From NCBI GenBank assembly GCA_009778575.1, contig WRJJ01000007.1:1-35742 (forward strand): a stretch of DNA of 35,742 nucleotides. The letters are read 5' to 3'. The first letter of the stretch is position 1. Each line of letters begins with the position of its first letter. A program made the position numbers and the translations under genes. Shown here piece by piece: positions 9,334 through 17,211 of the stretch. Below the pieces are notes generated by a model. It searched no databases, was not told the origin of the DNA, and saw only the letters and a list, made by a program, of their open reading frames with translations. The DNA is from Methanomassiliicoccaceae archaeon (lineage in GTDB: Archaea > Thermoplasmatota > Thermoplasmata > Methanomassiliicoccales > Methanomethylophilaceae).

Positions 9334-10806
9334 TTACGCCAGCGGGCTGAAGAGGCGGGCTATGCTGATCTTGAAGTGCTCCCACTTGGTCAGCTTCCTG
9401 TAATCTTCCAGCGTATATTCCCTGCAGCCTTCCAGGTCCTCCAGGAACGCATCGTGCATGCGGCGCCCTATCTCTTTCGAATAGATCATGGCGTTCGTCT
9501 CGAAGTTGAGCCTCATGCTTCTCTGGTCCAGATTGGCGGAGCCCACCGAACAGAACTCTCTGTCTGCGACCAGCGTCTTCGAATGGACGAACCCTTTCTT
9601 GTAGCGGAATATGCGCACGCCGTGTTCCAGCAGCTCTCCGGCATTAAGTATGCTGACCCAGAACACGAAAAGATGGTCAGGCACATCCGGCATTATGATG
9701 TTCACGTCCACTCCCGAGCACGCCGAGATTATCAGCGCTTTCTGGACCTCGCGGCTGGGTACCAGGTAGGGAGTATGGATGCACAAGGTGCTCTTTGCGG
9801 AATTAATTAGTTTGATGTACTGCAGCTCGATGGGATTGTTCTTTGTGTCGGGCCCGCCGGATATTAACTGCATGACGCCGTCCCCGTAATGGATGTCCTT
9901 GTCTATCGGGAAATACATATCGATCTTGTCATCATTGGCATCAAGCTTTTTCTTCGTGGCGTAACCCCAATCCATGAAGAATCGGGTATTGATGGGTATG
10001 ACGCCGGTGCCTTCCACTCTTACTCCGGTATCCCTCCAATACCCCATCTCTCCTTTGCCGAGGTATTCGTCCCCTATGTTGAACCCCGAAACGTATCCGA
10101 TCGTCCCGTCTATGACGGCAAGCTTCCTGTGGTTCCTGTTCTGCTTCCTGGGACTGAGGAGCACGGTTATCGCTCTGTGAAAGAGCTTGAACTGCCCGCC
10201 GGCCTTCTTGAATTCCTTTATGCGCCCCTTCGGTCCGAGTTTGAAGCCCACGGCGTCCACCATGAGCCTGACCTCCACTCCGCTCTTCGCTTTCTCGATG
10301 AGTATGTCCATGAACTTGTTCGTGACCTCGTCGTTCCTTACGATGTAGTATTCCGCGTTGATGAACTTCTCCGCCTTTGAAAGGTCCTCCAAAAGGTCCT
10401 TGAAGAACGGCTCCCCGAGAGTGTATAGCCTGATGTCGTTGTTGTTGCTGTAAATGGAGCCCCCGGCCTCCAGCATGGCCCTGGCGAAACGCAGCCCTTC
10501 CTCGTTCTCTGCGGTAACGCGCTCTTTGTTTATTTCCTCCAGAGCTTCCGCCTTAAAATGGGCCAGATCCTGGTCGGTGACGTTCTTTATCGCGAACTGT
10601 CTCCTTTGATAGAAGGTCTGCCCGAAGCATAGGTAGATGAAGAAACCTACGACGGGAAGGAAGAGCAGGACCGCTATCCACATTGCGATAGTGCGCGGTT
10701 CCGCCCTCTCCAGGAATATCATCAGGAGTATCATCAGTGCGGACAGCCACAACACCACCGCGGTGAAGTTACCGAAGATGTCAAGGAAAGACATCGTAAT
10801 ATTCAT
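9334..10806 (-). CDS. Cardiolipin synthase-type phospholipase D enzyme
   Basis: A 490 aa membrane-bound member of the PLD superfamily, of the bacterial-type cardiolipin synthase kind. It has two N-terminal membrane helices (about 10-30 and 38-62), a short linker and two HKD motifs: HRKLAVID (about 223) and HSKTLVAD (about 405). Both are followed by the expected GxxN segments (SGFNIGDE, GSANLDQRS). In archaea such enzymes can join two archaetidylglycerols or exchange head groups to make archaeal cardiolipins, so the exact substrate is uncertain. A TATA-like ATTTTTAAAAATAC (minus strand, about 10827-10840) lies about 25 nt upstream, which fits a leaderless start at this ATG rather than the inner Met at 10794. 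Confidence 0.92.
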   Translation of the reverse strand: MNITMSFLDIFGNFTAVVLWLSALMILLMIFLERAEPRTIAMWIAVLLFLPVVGFFIYLCFGQTFYQRRQFAIKNVTDQDLAHFKAEALEEINKERVTAENEEGLRFARAMLEAGGSIYSNNNDIRLYTLGEPFFKDLLEDLSKAEKFINAEYYIVRNDEVTNKFMDILIEKAKSGVEVRLMVDAVGFKLGPKGRIKEFKKAGGQFKLFHRAITVLLSPRKQNRNHRKLAVIDGTIGYVSGFNIGDEYLGKGEMGYWRDTGVRVEGTGVIPINTRFFMDWGYATKKKLDANDDKIDMYFPIDKDIHYGDGVMQLISGGPDTKNNPIELQYIKLINSAKSTLCIHTPYLVPSREVQKALIISACSGVDVNIIMPDVPDHLFVFWVSILNAGELLEHGVRIFRYKKGFVHSKTLVADREFCSVGSANLDQRSMRLNFETNAMIYSKEIGRRMHDAFLEDLEGCREYTLEDYRKLTKWEHFKISIARLFSPLA

Positions 10807-10866
10807 CGATGGATGATGAAAAAGTATTTTTAAAAATGTTTTGTGAGCGGGACCACAGTTCCAACC

Positions 10867-11226
10867 TCAGCGTTTTTCATAAGAACCGACGGCGGACCGC
10901 GCCCATGGCAGAACAAGATCGTACTCCGATCTCTCAAAAGCTATTCTCTCAGGCACCTCTGAGAACATATCGGATCTCATCTCGGGCGAATCGTTCAGCT
11001 TGTCCAAGAGTATGCAGGCGCATACCATGCAGTGCCCTATGTCCAGGGTATCCAGGATGTCGATGCCGTATCCTGCTTCCTCAAAGAACTCCCTCTTTGC
11101 GGCATCCTCCGCCGACTCTCCTTCCTGAATGCCGCCGCCCGGCATCTCCCAGCCGCCGCGCTTCTCGTTGAAGACCATAAGAAAGCGTCCGCCGCTGAAA
11201 GCGACCGCGTACACCGTTGCCATCAT
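10867..11226 (-). CDS. Nudix hydrolase
   Basis: A 119 aa Nudix-fold pyrophosphohydrolase. The Nudix box is perfect: Gly31, Glu37, then REFFEEAG at 45-52, matching Gx5Ex7REUxEExGU. Substrate cannot be told from sequence; the small size and the MPGGGIQEGE entry are typical of enzymes acting on nucleoside di- or triphosphates, including oxidised or non-canonical ones. Its ATG overlaps the fibrillarin stop (ATGA), so the two are co-translated, but no functional link is obvious. Confidence 0.9.
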   Translation of the reverse strand: MMATVYAVAFSGGRFLMVFNEKRGGWEMPGGGIQEGESAEDAAKREFFEEAGYGIDILDTLDIGHCMVCACILLDKLNDSPEMRSDMFSEVPERIAFERSEYDLVLPWARSAVGSYEKR

Positions 11227-11885
11227 GTTCTCCTGAAGATGATCATCCTGTGAGAGTTCTCGTACGGCTCAAGGTCTCTGGAATCCATTATCTCGAACCC
11301 TCTTTCCTTCAACTTCTTCTCTGATGCCTTGTAGATCTCGGACGGCGGCAGGGTCATGTCCTCCGACCTGGACTTTATGGCGACCATCCCCACATCCGTG
11401 CGGAAAAGGTCCATGTTGTCTGCGATGATCTCCGCCTGCCTCTTTTGGGCCACATCCGCGTACACAATATCCAGCGACCCGACGGCGAACTGATATTGTT
11501 CCGGTACAAGGGCATCTCCGAATATGGGATACATGTTCGGCCGCGCGGCGCAGGTGCCCACAAGGTCCCTGAACATCCTCGGCGAGAATTCAATGCAGTA
11601 TATCTTTCCGTCAGCGGCGATATCCGCAATATGGGATGCGGTGGTCCCGCTGGAAGCGCCCAGATAAAGTATCCTGCTGTCCCTTTTTATCGGGAACACG
11701 GTGCCTCCTGTCTTAATATAGGCGGCAAGCTTGCTTTTTCTGGGGTTCCATTCTCTGTATTCCAGATCCCCGACCCTCATAAGCTTCTCCCCGTAGACTC
11801 TGACGCCCGGGCTGGAGGATATGGTATAAAGCCGGTTATTCTCTGAAAATACCGAGCCTCCAGTAGAATCTATAGGGATCATCAC
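11223..11885 (-). CDS. flpA: Fibrillarin, C/D-box-guided rRNA 2'-O-methyltransferase
   Basis: The catalytic subunit of the archaeal box C/D sRNP, 220 aa. The N-terminal domain has TGGSVFSENNRLYTISSSPG and YREWNPRKSKLAAYI. The SAM-binding motif is ILYLGASSGTTASHIADI, followed by VYADVAQKRQAEI and the catalytic Lys in MVAIKSRS. Length is standard. Partners Nop5 and L7Ae are not in the window, whereas nop5 is usually adjacent. The track start is a GTG; ATG 11882 follows immediately and is an equal candidate. An AT-rich TATA-like region (minus strand, about 11897-11914) lies 15-30 nt upstream, so the mRNA is near leaderless. Confidence 0.95.
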   Translation of the reverse strand: MMIPIDSTGGSVFSENNRLYTISSSPGVRVYGEKLMRVGDLEYREWNPRKSKLAAYIKTGGTVFPIKRDSRILYLGASSGTTASHIADIAADGKIYCIEFSPRMFRDLVGTCAARPNMYPIFGDALVPEQYQFAVGSLDIVYADVAQKRQAEIIADNMDLFRTDVGMVAIKSRSEDMTLPPSEIYKASEKKLKERGFEIMDSRDLEPYENSHRMIIFRRT

Positions 11886-11936
11886 TTTGTAATGGAAGTA
11901 TAAATTAATATTTTACCGTAAAAAAGAGCCAGTAAG

Positions 11937-11945
11937 CTTTTATAC
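11937..11945 (+). promoter_or_regulatory. TATA box and ribosome binding site of the 148 aa membrane protein
   Basis: CTTTTATAC predicts transcription starting near 11965. A strong AAGGAGG at 11974-11980 then precedes the ATG at 11991, so this gene has a short leader and a Shine-Dalgarno, unlike many leaderless neighbours. Confidence 0.55.
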
Positions 11946-11990
11946 GATTCAAATGGATTTCATTAATCCCTAATAAGGAGGAAAACAAAC

Positions 11991-12437
11991 ATGACTGATT
12001 ATAAATCAACATCTTCAATTTATTCGATCTTAGTGCTGTTAGGGGGGCTGATCGGAGTAATTGCGGTGTTCATTGCGTGGATATCCATGGACCTAGGGCT
12101 ATGGGGTACATTCGAAGTTACAGGATGGGAGATAATAAGGGAAAGCCTCGATAACCCTTCACTGGGCAGTCTCAGCGACGACTACGTCCAGTGGATGCCC
12201 TTGCTCGTCTTGATATTCTCGGCGATCGGGCTGATCACCGGACTGATCGGGGTTCTCAAGCCAAGGAAGGAGTTCGGAGCGGGCGCGGTCGTATGCGGTC
12301 TTCTGACGATCGTAGCGGCGGTAGTGTTCTACCTTTATGACTTCATCAAGGACTTCGCCGGCATGGGGATCTATCTCGCCATAGTAGCAGGCGTAATGAT
12401 GCTGATATTCGGAGCGCTGAGGCTGTCAACCAAGTAA
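11991..12437 (+). CDS. Four-helix membrane protein, tandem paralogue 1
   Basis: Function unknown. The 148 aa protein has four predicted membrane helices (about 12-32, 68-88, 97-115 and 122-142) and an extracytoplasmic loop after helix 1 that carries WISMDLGLWGTFEVTGWEII. It is related to the next gene: both share an aromatic-W-x-SMD motif after helix 1, a YxxWMPL/YAYMPL entry to helix 2, a charged turn (KPRKEFGAGA; TKRERKGAIAG) and an ending of the type G-Y-A-I-A before the last helix. It starts 10 nt after a strong AAGGAGG. Confidence 0.8.
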   Translation: MTDYKSTSSIYSILVLLGGLIGVIAVFIAWISMDLGLWGTFEVTGWEIIRESLDNPSLGSLSDDYVQWMPLLVLIFSAIGLITGLIGVLKPRKEFGAGAVVCGLLTIVAAVVFYLYDFIKDFAGMGIYLAIVAGVMMLIFGALRLSTK

Positions 12438-12515
12438 GATCGGAGCCATAGGTTCCGTTCGATACATACAAACCCCTTACAACACACTTTTTATTCTCCA
12501 TCTCAATGCTTACCC

Positions 12516-13052
12516 ATGCCCGATGAAAGCCAGAAGCCGGTGATAGGCTCTATCGAGTTGCTCAAGATACTGATGCTGACCGGTGCCGTCGTCGGGATAT
12601 TCAGCGTGTTCCAGCCTTGGTTCAGCATGGATTTCTTCGTTGCTCAGTTCGACTACAACGGATTCGATTTCCTTCTGAAGAGTTTTGATTACCCGGAAGG
12701 CTACCCCGGAGTAGGATATTATGCGTACATGCCGCTGATAGTTCTGGCAGCATCAGGGATCGCCCTCGCGGCTTCTTTGCTGACCTTTACCAAACGCGAA
12801 AGGAAGGGGGCAATCGCCGGGATCGTTCTGGGGGCGGTCATGCTGGTATCGACGCTTCTCTACATATTCTACCCGTTATCGAAGATCGTGGTCTCCACTC
12901 CCGTTGTGGAAGTGATCGCGGACATGAAACTGATGAACTATCTGGGCGGCGGGGTTTATTGCGCATTGATCGCAAGCGTGTTCCTTGTGATAGGAGGCGC
13001 GGTCATACTGATGAAAAAAACTGAAGAGCCTGCTGCCGAAGAGACCGAATAA
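12516..13052 (+). CDS. Four-helix membrane protein, tandem paralogue 2
   Basis: Function unknown. This 178 aa protein has the same plan as the preceding gene: helix 1 (about 14-34), a loop with PWFSMDFFVAQFDYNGFD, then helices at about 70-88, 96-114 and 147-167, and an acidic C-terminal tail (EEPAAEETE) on the cytoplasmic side. It is longer mainly through the loops. A weak TATA-like ACTTTTTATTC at 12485-12495 lies 20-30 nt upstream and no Shine-Dalgarno is visible, so it may have its own leaderless transcript rather than relying on the neighbour 78 nt upstream. Confidence 0.78.
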   Translation: MPDESQKPVIGSIELLKILMLTGAVVGIFSVFQPWFSMDFFVAQFDYNGFDFLLKSFDYPEGYPGVGYYAYMPLIVLAASGIALAASLLTFTKRERKGAIAGIVLGAVMLVSTLLYIFYPLSKIVVSTPVVEVIADMKLMNYLGGGVYCALIASVFLVIGGAVILMKKTEEPAAEETE

Positions 13053-13061
13053 TCAAAAGAG

Positions 13062-13071
13062 CAATATATTG
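13062..13071 (+). promoter_or_regulatory. TATA box of the NAD kinase fusion gene
   Basis: CAATATATTG, itself palindromic, lies 20-29 nt upstream of the ATG at 13091 and predicts a leaderless mRNA. Confidence 0.5.
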
Positions 13072-13090
13072 TGACCAACTCTTTACGGTC

Positions 13091-14695
13091 ATGATGGATG
13101 TTCTCAGCAAGATAGCTGACGCGGTAGAGGAAGCGATCGATAAGATCCCGGATTCCAAATGCAGGGGAGAATGCATAGGCATGGGCGCCGACGGAACATC
13201 CACTTCCCAGATCGACAAGATAGCGGAGAACACGGTCCTGGCATTCATCCAGAGGAACAACATCCCTCTGAACGTCCTGAGCGAGGAGATAGGGTTCGTC
13301 GATAACGGAGGAGAGGACACGCTGGTCTTGGACCCCATTGACGGAACGTCGAATGCCATCGCGGGGGTTCCGCTGTTCACCGTTTCCATGGCCGTGGGGA
13401 AGAATTCTCTTTCGGATATCCACACCGCATACCTCAGGAACCTGGCCACCGGCGATGTCATCACCGCAGAGAAAGGAAAAGGGGCATACAAGAACGGTTC
13501 AAGGCTCAGCGTGAGGAAGGCCCAGATGGATGACCTCTTTCTTATGATCTACTTAGGGAACGGCGCCCACCCCTCGTCGTTCGACCTTGCGAAGAGGGTC
13601 AAATCGTCACGGTCCTTCGGCTGCGCGTCACTGGAGATGGTGCTCGTCGCCGAGGGGGAAGCGGACGGTTTCCTCATGCATGCCGAGAAGTACACCCGTG
13701 CGATCAGGATCGTCGACATAGCGGCAAGCGCGCTCGTCCTGAGGGAAGCTGGAGGGGAGATCTATGACCTCGAAGGCAATGTATTGGACATGGACTTCGA
13801 CGTGGGGTGCCGTTCTAATTTCATAGCTTTCGGCGACAGGGAAGTATACGATTTCATTCTCAGAACGAAGAGCGAGATATCTCCAACGCCGATATACGGA
13901 ATATGTGCGAATACAAAGAGTCCGGAGGCAAAGGAGTATGCGAGAAGGGTCATGAAGGCCCTGGAAGGGTGCGACTGCATATTGGAAGAGGACATCGCAG
14001 CCGAGTTCGGCACGAAAGGGTTCCCCGTCGAGGATATGAAAGTGGACATAATGGTAACGATCGGCGGCGACGGCACGATCCTCCGTACCTCAATGAAGAA
14101 TAAAGCGCCGATAATGGGAATAAATGCGGGAGGGGTCGGGTTCCTTGCCGAGGTAGATGCAAAGGACATTGAAGAAGGGATAATGAGGCTCCGCCGCGGG
14201 GAGTATGTGGTGGAAGAGAGGTTCAAGATCAGTTCGTGGTATAACGGAGAATATCTTGCGGAGGCTGTGAACGAGGCGGTCGTCCACACAGACTCCATCG
14301 CCAAGATAAGACATTTCAAGGTCTACGTGAACGACAGGCTCATGACGGAGGTCCGCGCGGACGGGATAATAGTATCCACTCCGACCGGGTCCACATGCTA
14401 CGCCATGAGTCTGGGGGCTCCGCTTATCGACCCCCGCGTGAACGCGGTGGTCATAGTGCCGATGGCGGCCTATAAATTCGCATCGAGGCCCTTCGTGGTC
14501 CCTGCGGACGCCAAGGTCACAGTGGAGACGGTCATGGACAACGGCTGTATCCTTGTGGTGGACGGACAGGAGGAATACGAGATAAAAGGAAAGACCCACA
14601 TAGATTTCATAAGGTCCTCCGAGACTGTCAGGTTCATAAGGTTCAACACAGATTTCTACTCGAGGGTAAGAGAAAAACTGGTGAACGCGATATGA
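13091..14695 (+). CDS. Bifunctional NADP phosphatase/NAD kinase fusion
   Basis: A 534 aa fusion that probably sets the NAD/NADP balance. Residues 1-255 form an inositol-monophosphatase/FBPase-type domain with the metal motif DPIDGT (about 82), upstream EE in SEEIGFVDNGG and the second motif VDIAASALVLREAGGEI. From about residue 260 the protein is an NAD kinase, with GGDGT (about 325), the NEAVV motif and PTGSTCYAMSLGAP. The same architecture in Methanocaldococcus jannaschii MJ0917 has both NADP phosphatase and NAD kinase activity; assignment here is by that precedent. All key motifs of both halves look intact. The JAMM gene overlaps its end by 4 bp. Confidence 0.9.
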   Translation: MMDVLSKIADAVEEAIDKIPDSKCRGECIGMGADGTSTSQIDKIAENTVLAFIQRNNIPLNVLSEEIGFVDNGGEDTLVLDPIDGTSNAIAGVPLFTVSMAVGKNSLSDIHTAYLRNLATGDVITAEKGKGAYKNGSRLSVRKAQMDDLFLMIYLGNGAHPSSFDLAKRVKSSRSFGCASLEMVLVAEGEADGFLMHAEKYTRAIRIVDIAASALVLREAGGEIYDLEGNVLDMDFDVGCRSNFIAFGDREVYDFILRTKSEISPTPIYGICANTKSPEAKEYARRVMKALEGCDCILEEDIAAEFGTKGFPVEDMKVDIMVTIGGDGTILRTSMKNKAPIMGINAGGVGFLAEVDAKDIEEGIMRLRRGEYVVEERFKISSWYNGEYLAEAVNEAVVHTDSIAKIRHFKVYVNDRLMTEVRADGIIVSTPTGSTCYAMSLGAPLIDPRVNAVVIVPMAAYKFASRPFVVPADAKVTVETVMDNGCILVVDGQEEYEIKGKTHIDFIRSSETVRFIRFNTDFYSRVREKLVNAI

Positions 14696-15069
14696 GCGGC
14701 AGGGTATATGGAGTAAGCGTGGATTTCATCGACGGGTTCAACGAGTCTGCGAGGGCAGCATATCCGGATGAGTTCATCTGCTTCCACCGGGAATACGACG
14801 GTGTGATATCGGAGATGATATTGGTCCCCGGATCGATATACGGCGAAAGCCACAGTTTCATAAGCGATTGGATGTCGCCGATAGACTTCCGCAAATCCGG
14901 GTCCGCCCACTCCCACCCCGGCTACCGCAATGATCCCTCCGATGCCGATCTGGACTTCTTCAGCCATATGGGAGGGGTCCACTTCATCACCTGCCAGCCC
15001 TATGACAGGAGAAGCTGGAAGGCCTACGACTCCCACGGAAGGGTCGTGAACCTTGAATTAGTATTCTGA
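14692..15069 (+). CDS. JAMM/MPN-domain metalloprotease
   Basis: A 125 aa stand-alone JAB1/MPN domain. The zinc motif is complete: Glu27 in YPDEF, His73-Ser-His75-Pro, Ser83 and Asp86, matching E...HxHx7SxxD. Archaeal single-domain JAMM proteins such as HvJAMM1 cleave ubiquitin-like SAMP conjugates, so a desampylase is a reasonable guess, though other isopeptidase or amidase roles are possible. It overlaps the NAD kinase fusion by 4 bp (ATGA) and runs 12 bp into the convergent phosphohexomutase-like gene, leaving no terminator space. Confidence 0.85.
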   Translation: MSGRVYGVSVDFIDGFNESARAAYPDEFICFHREYDGVISEMILVPGSIYGESHSFISDWMSPIDFRKSGSAHSHPGYRNDPSDADLDFFSHMGGVHFITCQPYDRRSWKAYDSHGRVVNLELVF

Positions 15070-16422
15070 CCGCAAACAATCCCGGGCTATATCCTTCGCA
15101 AGCTCCATCATGCTGACGGCATGCGCCTTGTCCTTAGACTCCGCGATAACATCGATGTATTCCGGATCGTCAGGGTTCCTGGAGATCGCGAACCACCCTC
15201 CGGGCACGCATACGCGTCTCCCTTCGATCTCCCATGTCTCTTCGGTATCGATCTCTTTCAGCATGTCACGGAGCTTTTTGCGGAACAGTTCGTCATCGCT
15301 CGGGCCGTATATCGATTCCTTTAAGGTTATATAACGCGGGAATGACGCAAGCAGATTGCTTATGCTGTTCTCTCTGGACATTTTGGTAAGTATCACCGCC
15401 GCATTTATCGCGTCGGGGCACAGGGTCACATCGGGAAAGATGAACGTTCCGTCCGTCATCGCGCCCATCTCTGCATCCGTCTCCTTTATGGTGGCGGTTA
15501 TCGACTCAAGGTTTTCGTCCGCCCATATTATCTTCCTTCCGTGACGGGCATGGGCATCGGTGGAGACTCCCTCGCCTATCAGGTCCCTGAACGCGTCCTC
15601 CACCACTGCGGAGGCGTTGAAAGGTATGACCAATGACGGTGGTTTGAGATAGATGATCAACAATGCGAGCACATTCGCCGGGTCCACGTATTTCCCCCGC
15701 TCATCCACCAGCGCAAGCCTCGTCCCGTCCCCGTTGAGGGCGATCCCTATGCTTCCGAGATCCATATCGACGATCTCTGCAAGGATCGAAACGTCATTTG
15801 GTCCGATCCCGGGCGGCCTGGGGCTGTACCGCGGATCGCTTTGCGCGTTGACCGTTGTCAGGTCCGCTCCGATGGATGCCAATATCTGGGGCGCGCACAC
15901 GGAGGTGCAGCCGCCTCCGCAATCCAATATGACGGGCGTTTCGATGCCCTTCCCGTATTTTCCGCTGATCATTTTGTTGTAGTCGTCCGCGACGGTGTCG
16001 CATATTCTCAGACCGCCTACGTCCTTGTATCCCGGAAGGGGAGTGTCGGTCCTCCCCGCCACCACCATCTGCTGCAGATGCTCCTTTGTAAAGATGGAGC
16101 CGTCGGAATTCATGATGTATATTCTGCTGATGACCCCGTGCTCGTTGGGCTCTCCCACCATCAGCATGCAGTCTGAGCCTTTCGAGGCCAAAGCCACGGC
16201 CGGGGCCGGAGCTATGTCCGCATCGTTGACGTATGCCCCGGCCGAGAGCAGCCCGCTGATGAGCGCGTTCTTGATCATTCTGCTGCTTTGGTTGGTATCG
16301 GATCCGACGCATACGGTCTTGCAGGACCTTCCTATCATACGGCCTATCCTCAGAGCCTTCTCTGCGGTCATATCGTCGTCCGTTATCGAACGGAGCGTCA
16401 AAGCGGGGATGTTCTTCATCAC
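15058..16422 (-). CDS. Phosphohexomutase-family protein lacking catalytic residues
   Basis: A 454 aa member of the alpha-D-phosphohexomutase family by overall plan and length. Family landmarks remain, such as VCVGSDTNQSSRMIKNALISGLLSAG near the N-terminus and VILDCGGGC. The active site is not conserved. The phosphoserine loop (usually TASHNP) reads MVGEPNEHG around residue 90. The magnesium loop (usually DGDADR) reads NGDGTR at 230-235. The GEESGH-type sugar loop reads MTDGTFIF. The RxSGTEP phosphate loop reads ISRNPDDPE. It is therefore probably not a mutase; it may bind a ligand or another mutase. The start is GTG 16422 or ATG 16419. Confidence 0.82.
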   Translation of the reverse strand: MMKNIPALTLRSITDDDMTAEKALRIGRMIGRSCKTVCVGSDTNQSSRMIKNALISGLLSAGAYVNDADIAPAPAVALASKGSDCMLMVGEPNEHGVISRIYIMNSDGSIFTKEHLQQMVVAGRTDTPLPGYKDVGGLRICDTVADDYNKMISGKYGKGIETPVILDCGGGCTSVCAPQILASIGADLTTVNAQSDPRYSPRPPGIGPNDVSILAEIVDMDLGSIGIALNGDGTRLALVDERGKYVDPANVLALLIIYLKPPSLVIPFNASAVVEDAFRDLIGEGVSTDAHARHGRKIIWADENLESITATIKETDAEMGAMTDGTFIFPDVTLCPDAINAAVILTKMSRENSISNLLASFPRYITLKESIYGPSDDELFRKKLRDMLKEIDTEETWEIEGRRVCVPGGWFAISRNPDDPEYIDVIAESKDKAHAVSMMELAKDIARDCLRSEY

Positions 16423-16537
16423 TATAGAAAGAAATATTCGGGTTGATATTTCTTATCATTGGGCGGCAATTGACCCAGCACAGAAAAGGCCCCAAATGGG
16501 CATTTTTGACCCCTCGTCCCTCCGTTTTCTCAATAAC

Positions 16538-16549
16538 TTTTAAATATTT
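16538..16549 (+). promoter_or_regulatory. TATA box upstream of the 72 aa gene
   Basis: TTTTAAATATTT predicts transcription starting near 16568-16575. That is right at a mini-ORF (ATG 16575) and upstream of a strong GGAGGTGA at 16591-16598 serving the ATG at 16605. Confidence 0.5.
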
Positions 16550-16604
16550 CTCATCTGGATATTTGTGTTACACTATGCCAGCAGGCTAGAGGAGGTGAAA
16601 CGTA

Positions 16605-16823
16605 ATGGTAATGGAGAAAATAGATATCGTAAAAGCAAAACAGATCGCGCAGAACAAGGGCCTCAAGCCTGGGAAAGTAAAGGGAACATCAGGGGTCCAA
16701 TTCACCAAAGGGAACAACGACAGGCTATCCGTCATAGCGTGGGACGAGTTCGAAACGATCCTCAAACAGAGAAAGCTCGCCATATACGAGAGCGGCGGCT
16801 GGATGAAGATAATGAAGGCATAA
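16605..16823 (+). CDS. Small basic conserved-looking protein, 72 aa
   Basis: Function unknown. It is a soluble, lysine-rich (about 18 percent) single domain. A helix containing VKAKQIAQNKGLKPGKVKGT is followed by a short strand (GVQFTKGNN), then VIAWDEFETILKQRKLAIYESGGWMKIMKA, which has the look of a compact alpha/beta fold. A GGAGGTGA site 6 nt upstream of ATG 16605 predicts strong translation; ATG 16611 is an in-frame alternative. tRNA-Leu follows 86 nt downstream with its own TATA box. I recall similar small proteins in other archaea and bacteria, without a function. Confidence 0.8.
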   Translation: MVMEKIDIVKAKQIAQNKGLKPGKVKGTSGVQFTKGNNDRLSVIAWDEFETILKQRKLAIYESGGWMKIMKA

Positions 16824-16909
16824 AAGCCTTCCAAACACCACTGCATGCACATCACACGTTAGATGTGCACGTACTTCTTTTATATGAAAAAGTGAATCAG
16901 CCAGTTCAG

Positions 16910-16993
16910 GCAGGGGTAGTCAAGTCTGGCCAACGACGCTAGGTTCAGGGCCTAGTCCTTAGTGGTCCGAGGGTTCAAATCCCTTCCCCTGCA
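16910..16993 (+). tRNA. tRNA-Leu (anticodon CAG)
   Basis: This is a full cloverleaf of 84 nt. The acceptor GCAGGGG pairs with CCCCTGC (16986-16992), with discriminator A at 16993. The anticodon stem CTAGG/CCTAG (16939-16943/16951-16955) holds the loop TTCAGGG, giving CAG at 16946-16948. The variable arm is long, as in class II tRNAs, and the T-arm is GAGGG-TTCAAAT-CCCTT. CCA is not encoded and no intron is seen. A TATA-like CTTTTATATG (about 16877-16886) lies about 30 nt upstream, and a pyrimidine run (TTCTTCTTCTTTTC) follows as a terminator. Confidence 0.95.
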
Positions 16994-17166
16994 CTATTCT
17001 TCTTCTTTTCATGTAGCTTTTGGTAGTAAAAACGTTCTGTTTTTGGCCATATATTTGATCGGAGGGGCATTCCGGGGACGCCGCGGACCAACGACCTTCC
17101 AGTGATTTTTCGATGTCTGGGTCTTTGATAAATCGACAGACGTATCTTCGGAGTTAACTAATTTTT

Positions 17167-17180
17167 TTAGGCATGCCTAA
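17167..17180 (+). promoter_or_regulatory. DtxR/IdeR-like iron operator of the feo operon
   Basis: TTAGGCATGCCTAA is a perfect 14-bp palindrome with the TTAGG...CCTAA half-sites recognised by iron-dependent DtxR/IdeR/SirR-type repressors. It abuts the TATA box (17181-17190), so bound repressor would block TBP. A possible partial site (GTTAACTAA) lies just upstream at about 17153-17161 and another CCTAA downstream at 17202-17206. The repressor gene is not in the window. Confidence 0.7.
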
Positions 17181-17190
17181 TTTTATATAT
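17181..17190 (+). promoter_or_regulatory. TATA box of the feo operon
   Basis: TTTTATATAT ends 21 nt before the ATG at 17212. The spacing predicts a leaderless feoA mRNA and excludes the upstream in-frame ATG at 17173, which lies inside the operator. Confidence 0.65.
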
Positions 17191-17211
17191 CTCCACCCTA
17201 TCCTAATAACA

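Noticed and set aside
16485-16508. Terminator-like GCCC-CAAAT-GGGC with a short T-run
   Set aside because: A stem of only four pairs and no gene ending upstream on that strand make this too weak to annotate.
16910-16993. tRNA-Leu as an integration site
   Set aside because: No integrase, direct repeat of the tRNA 3' end or foreign genes are seen on either side.
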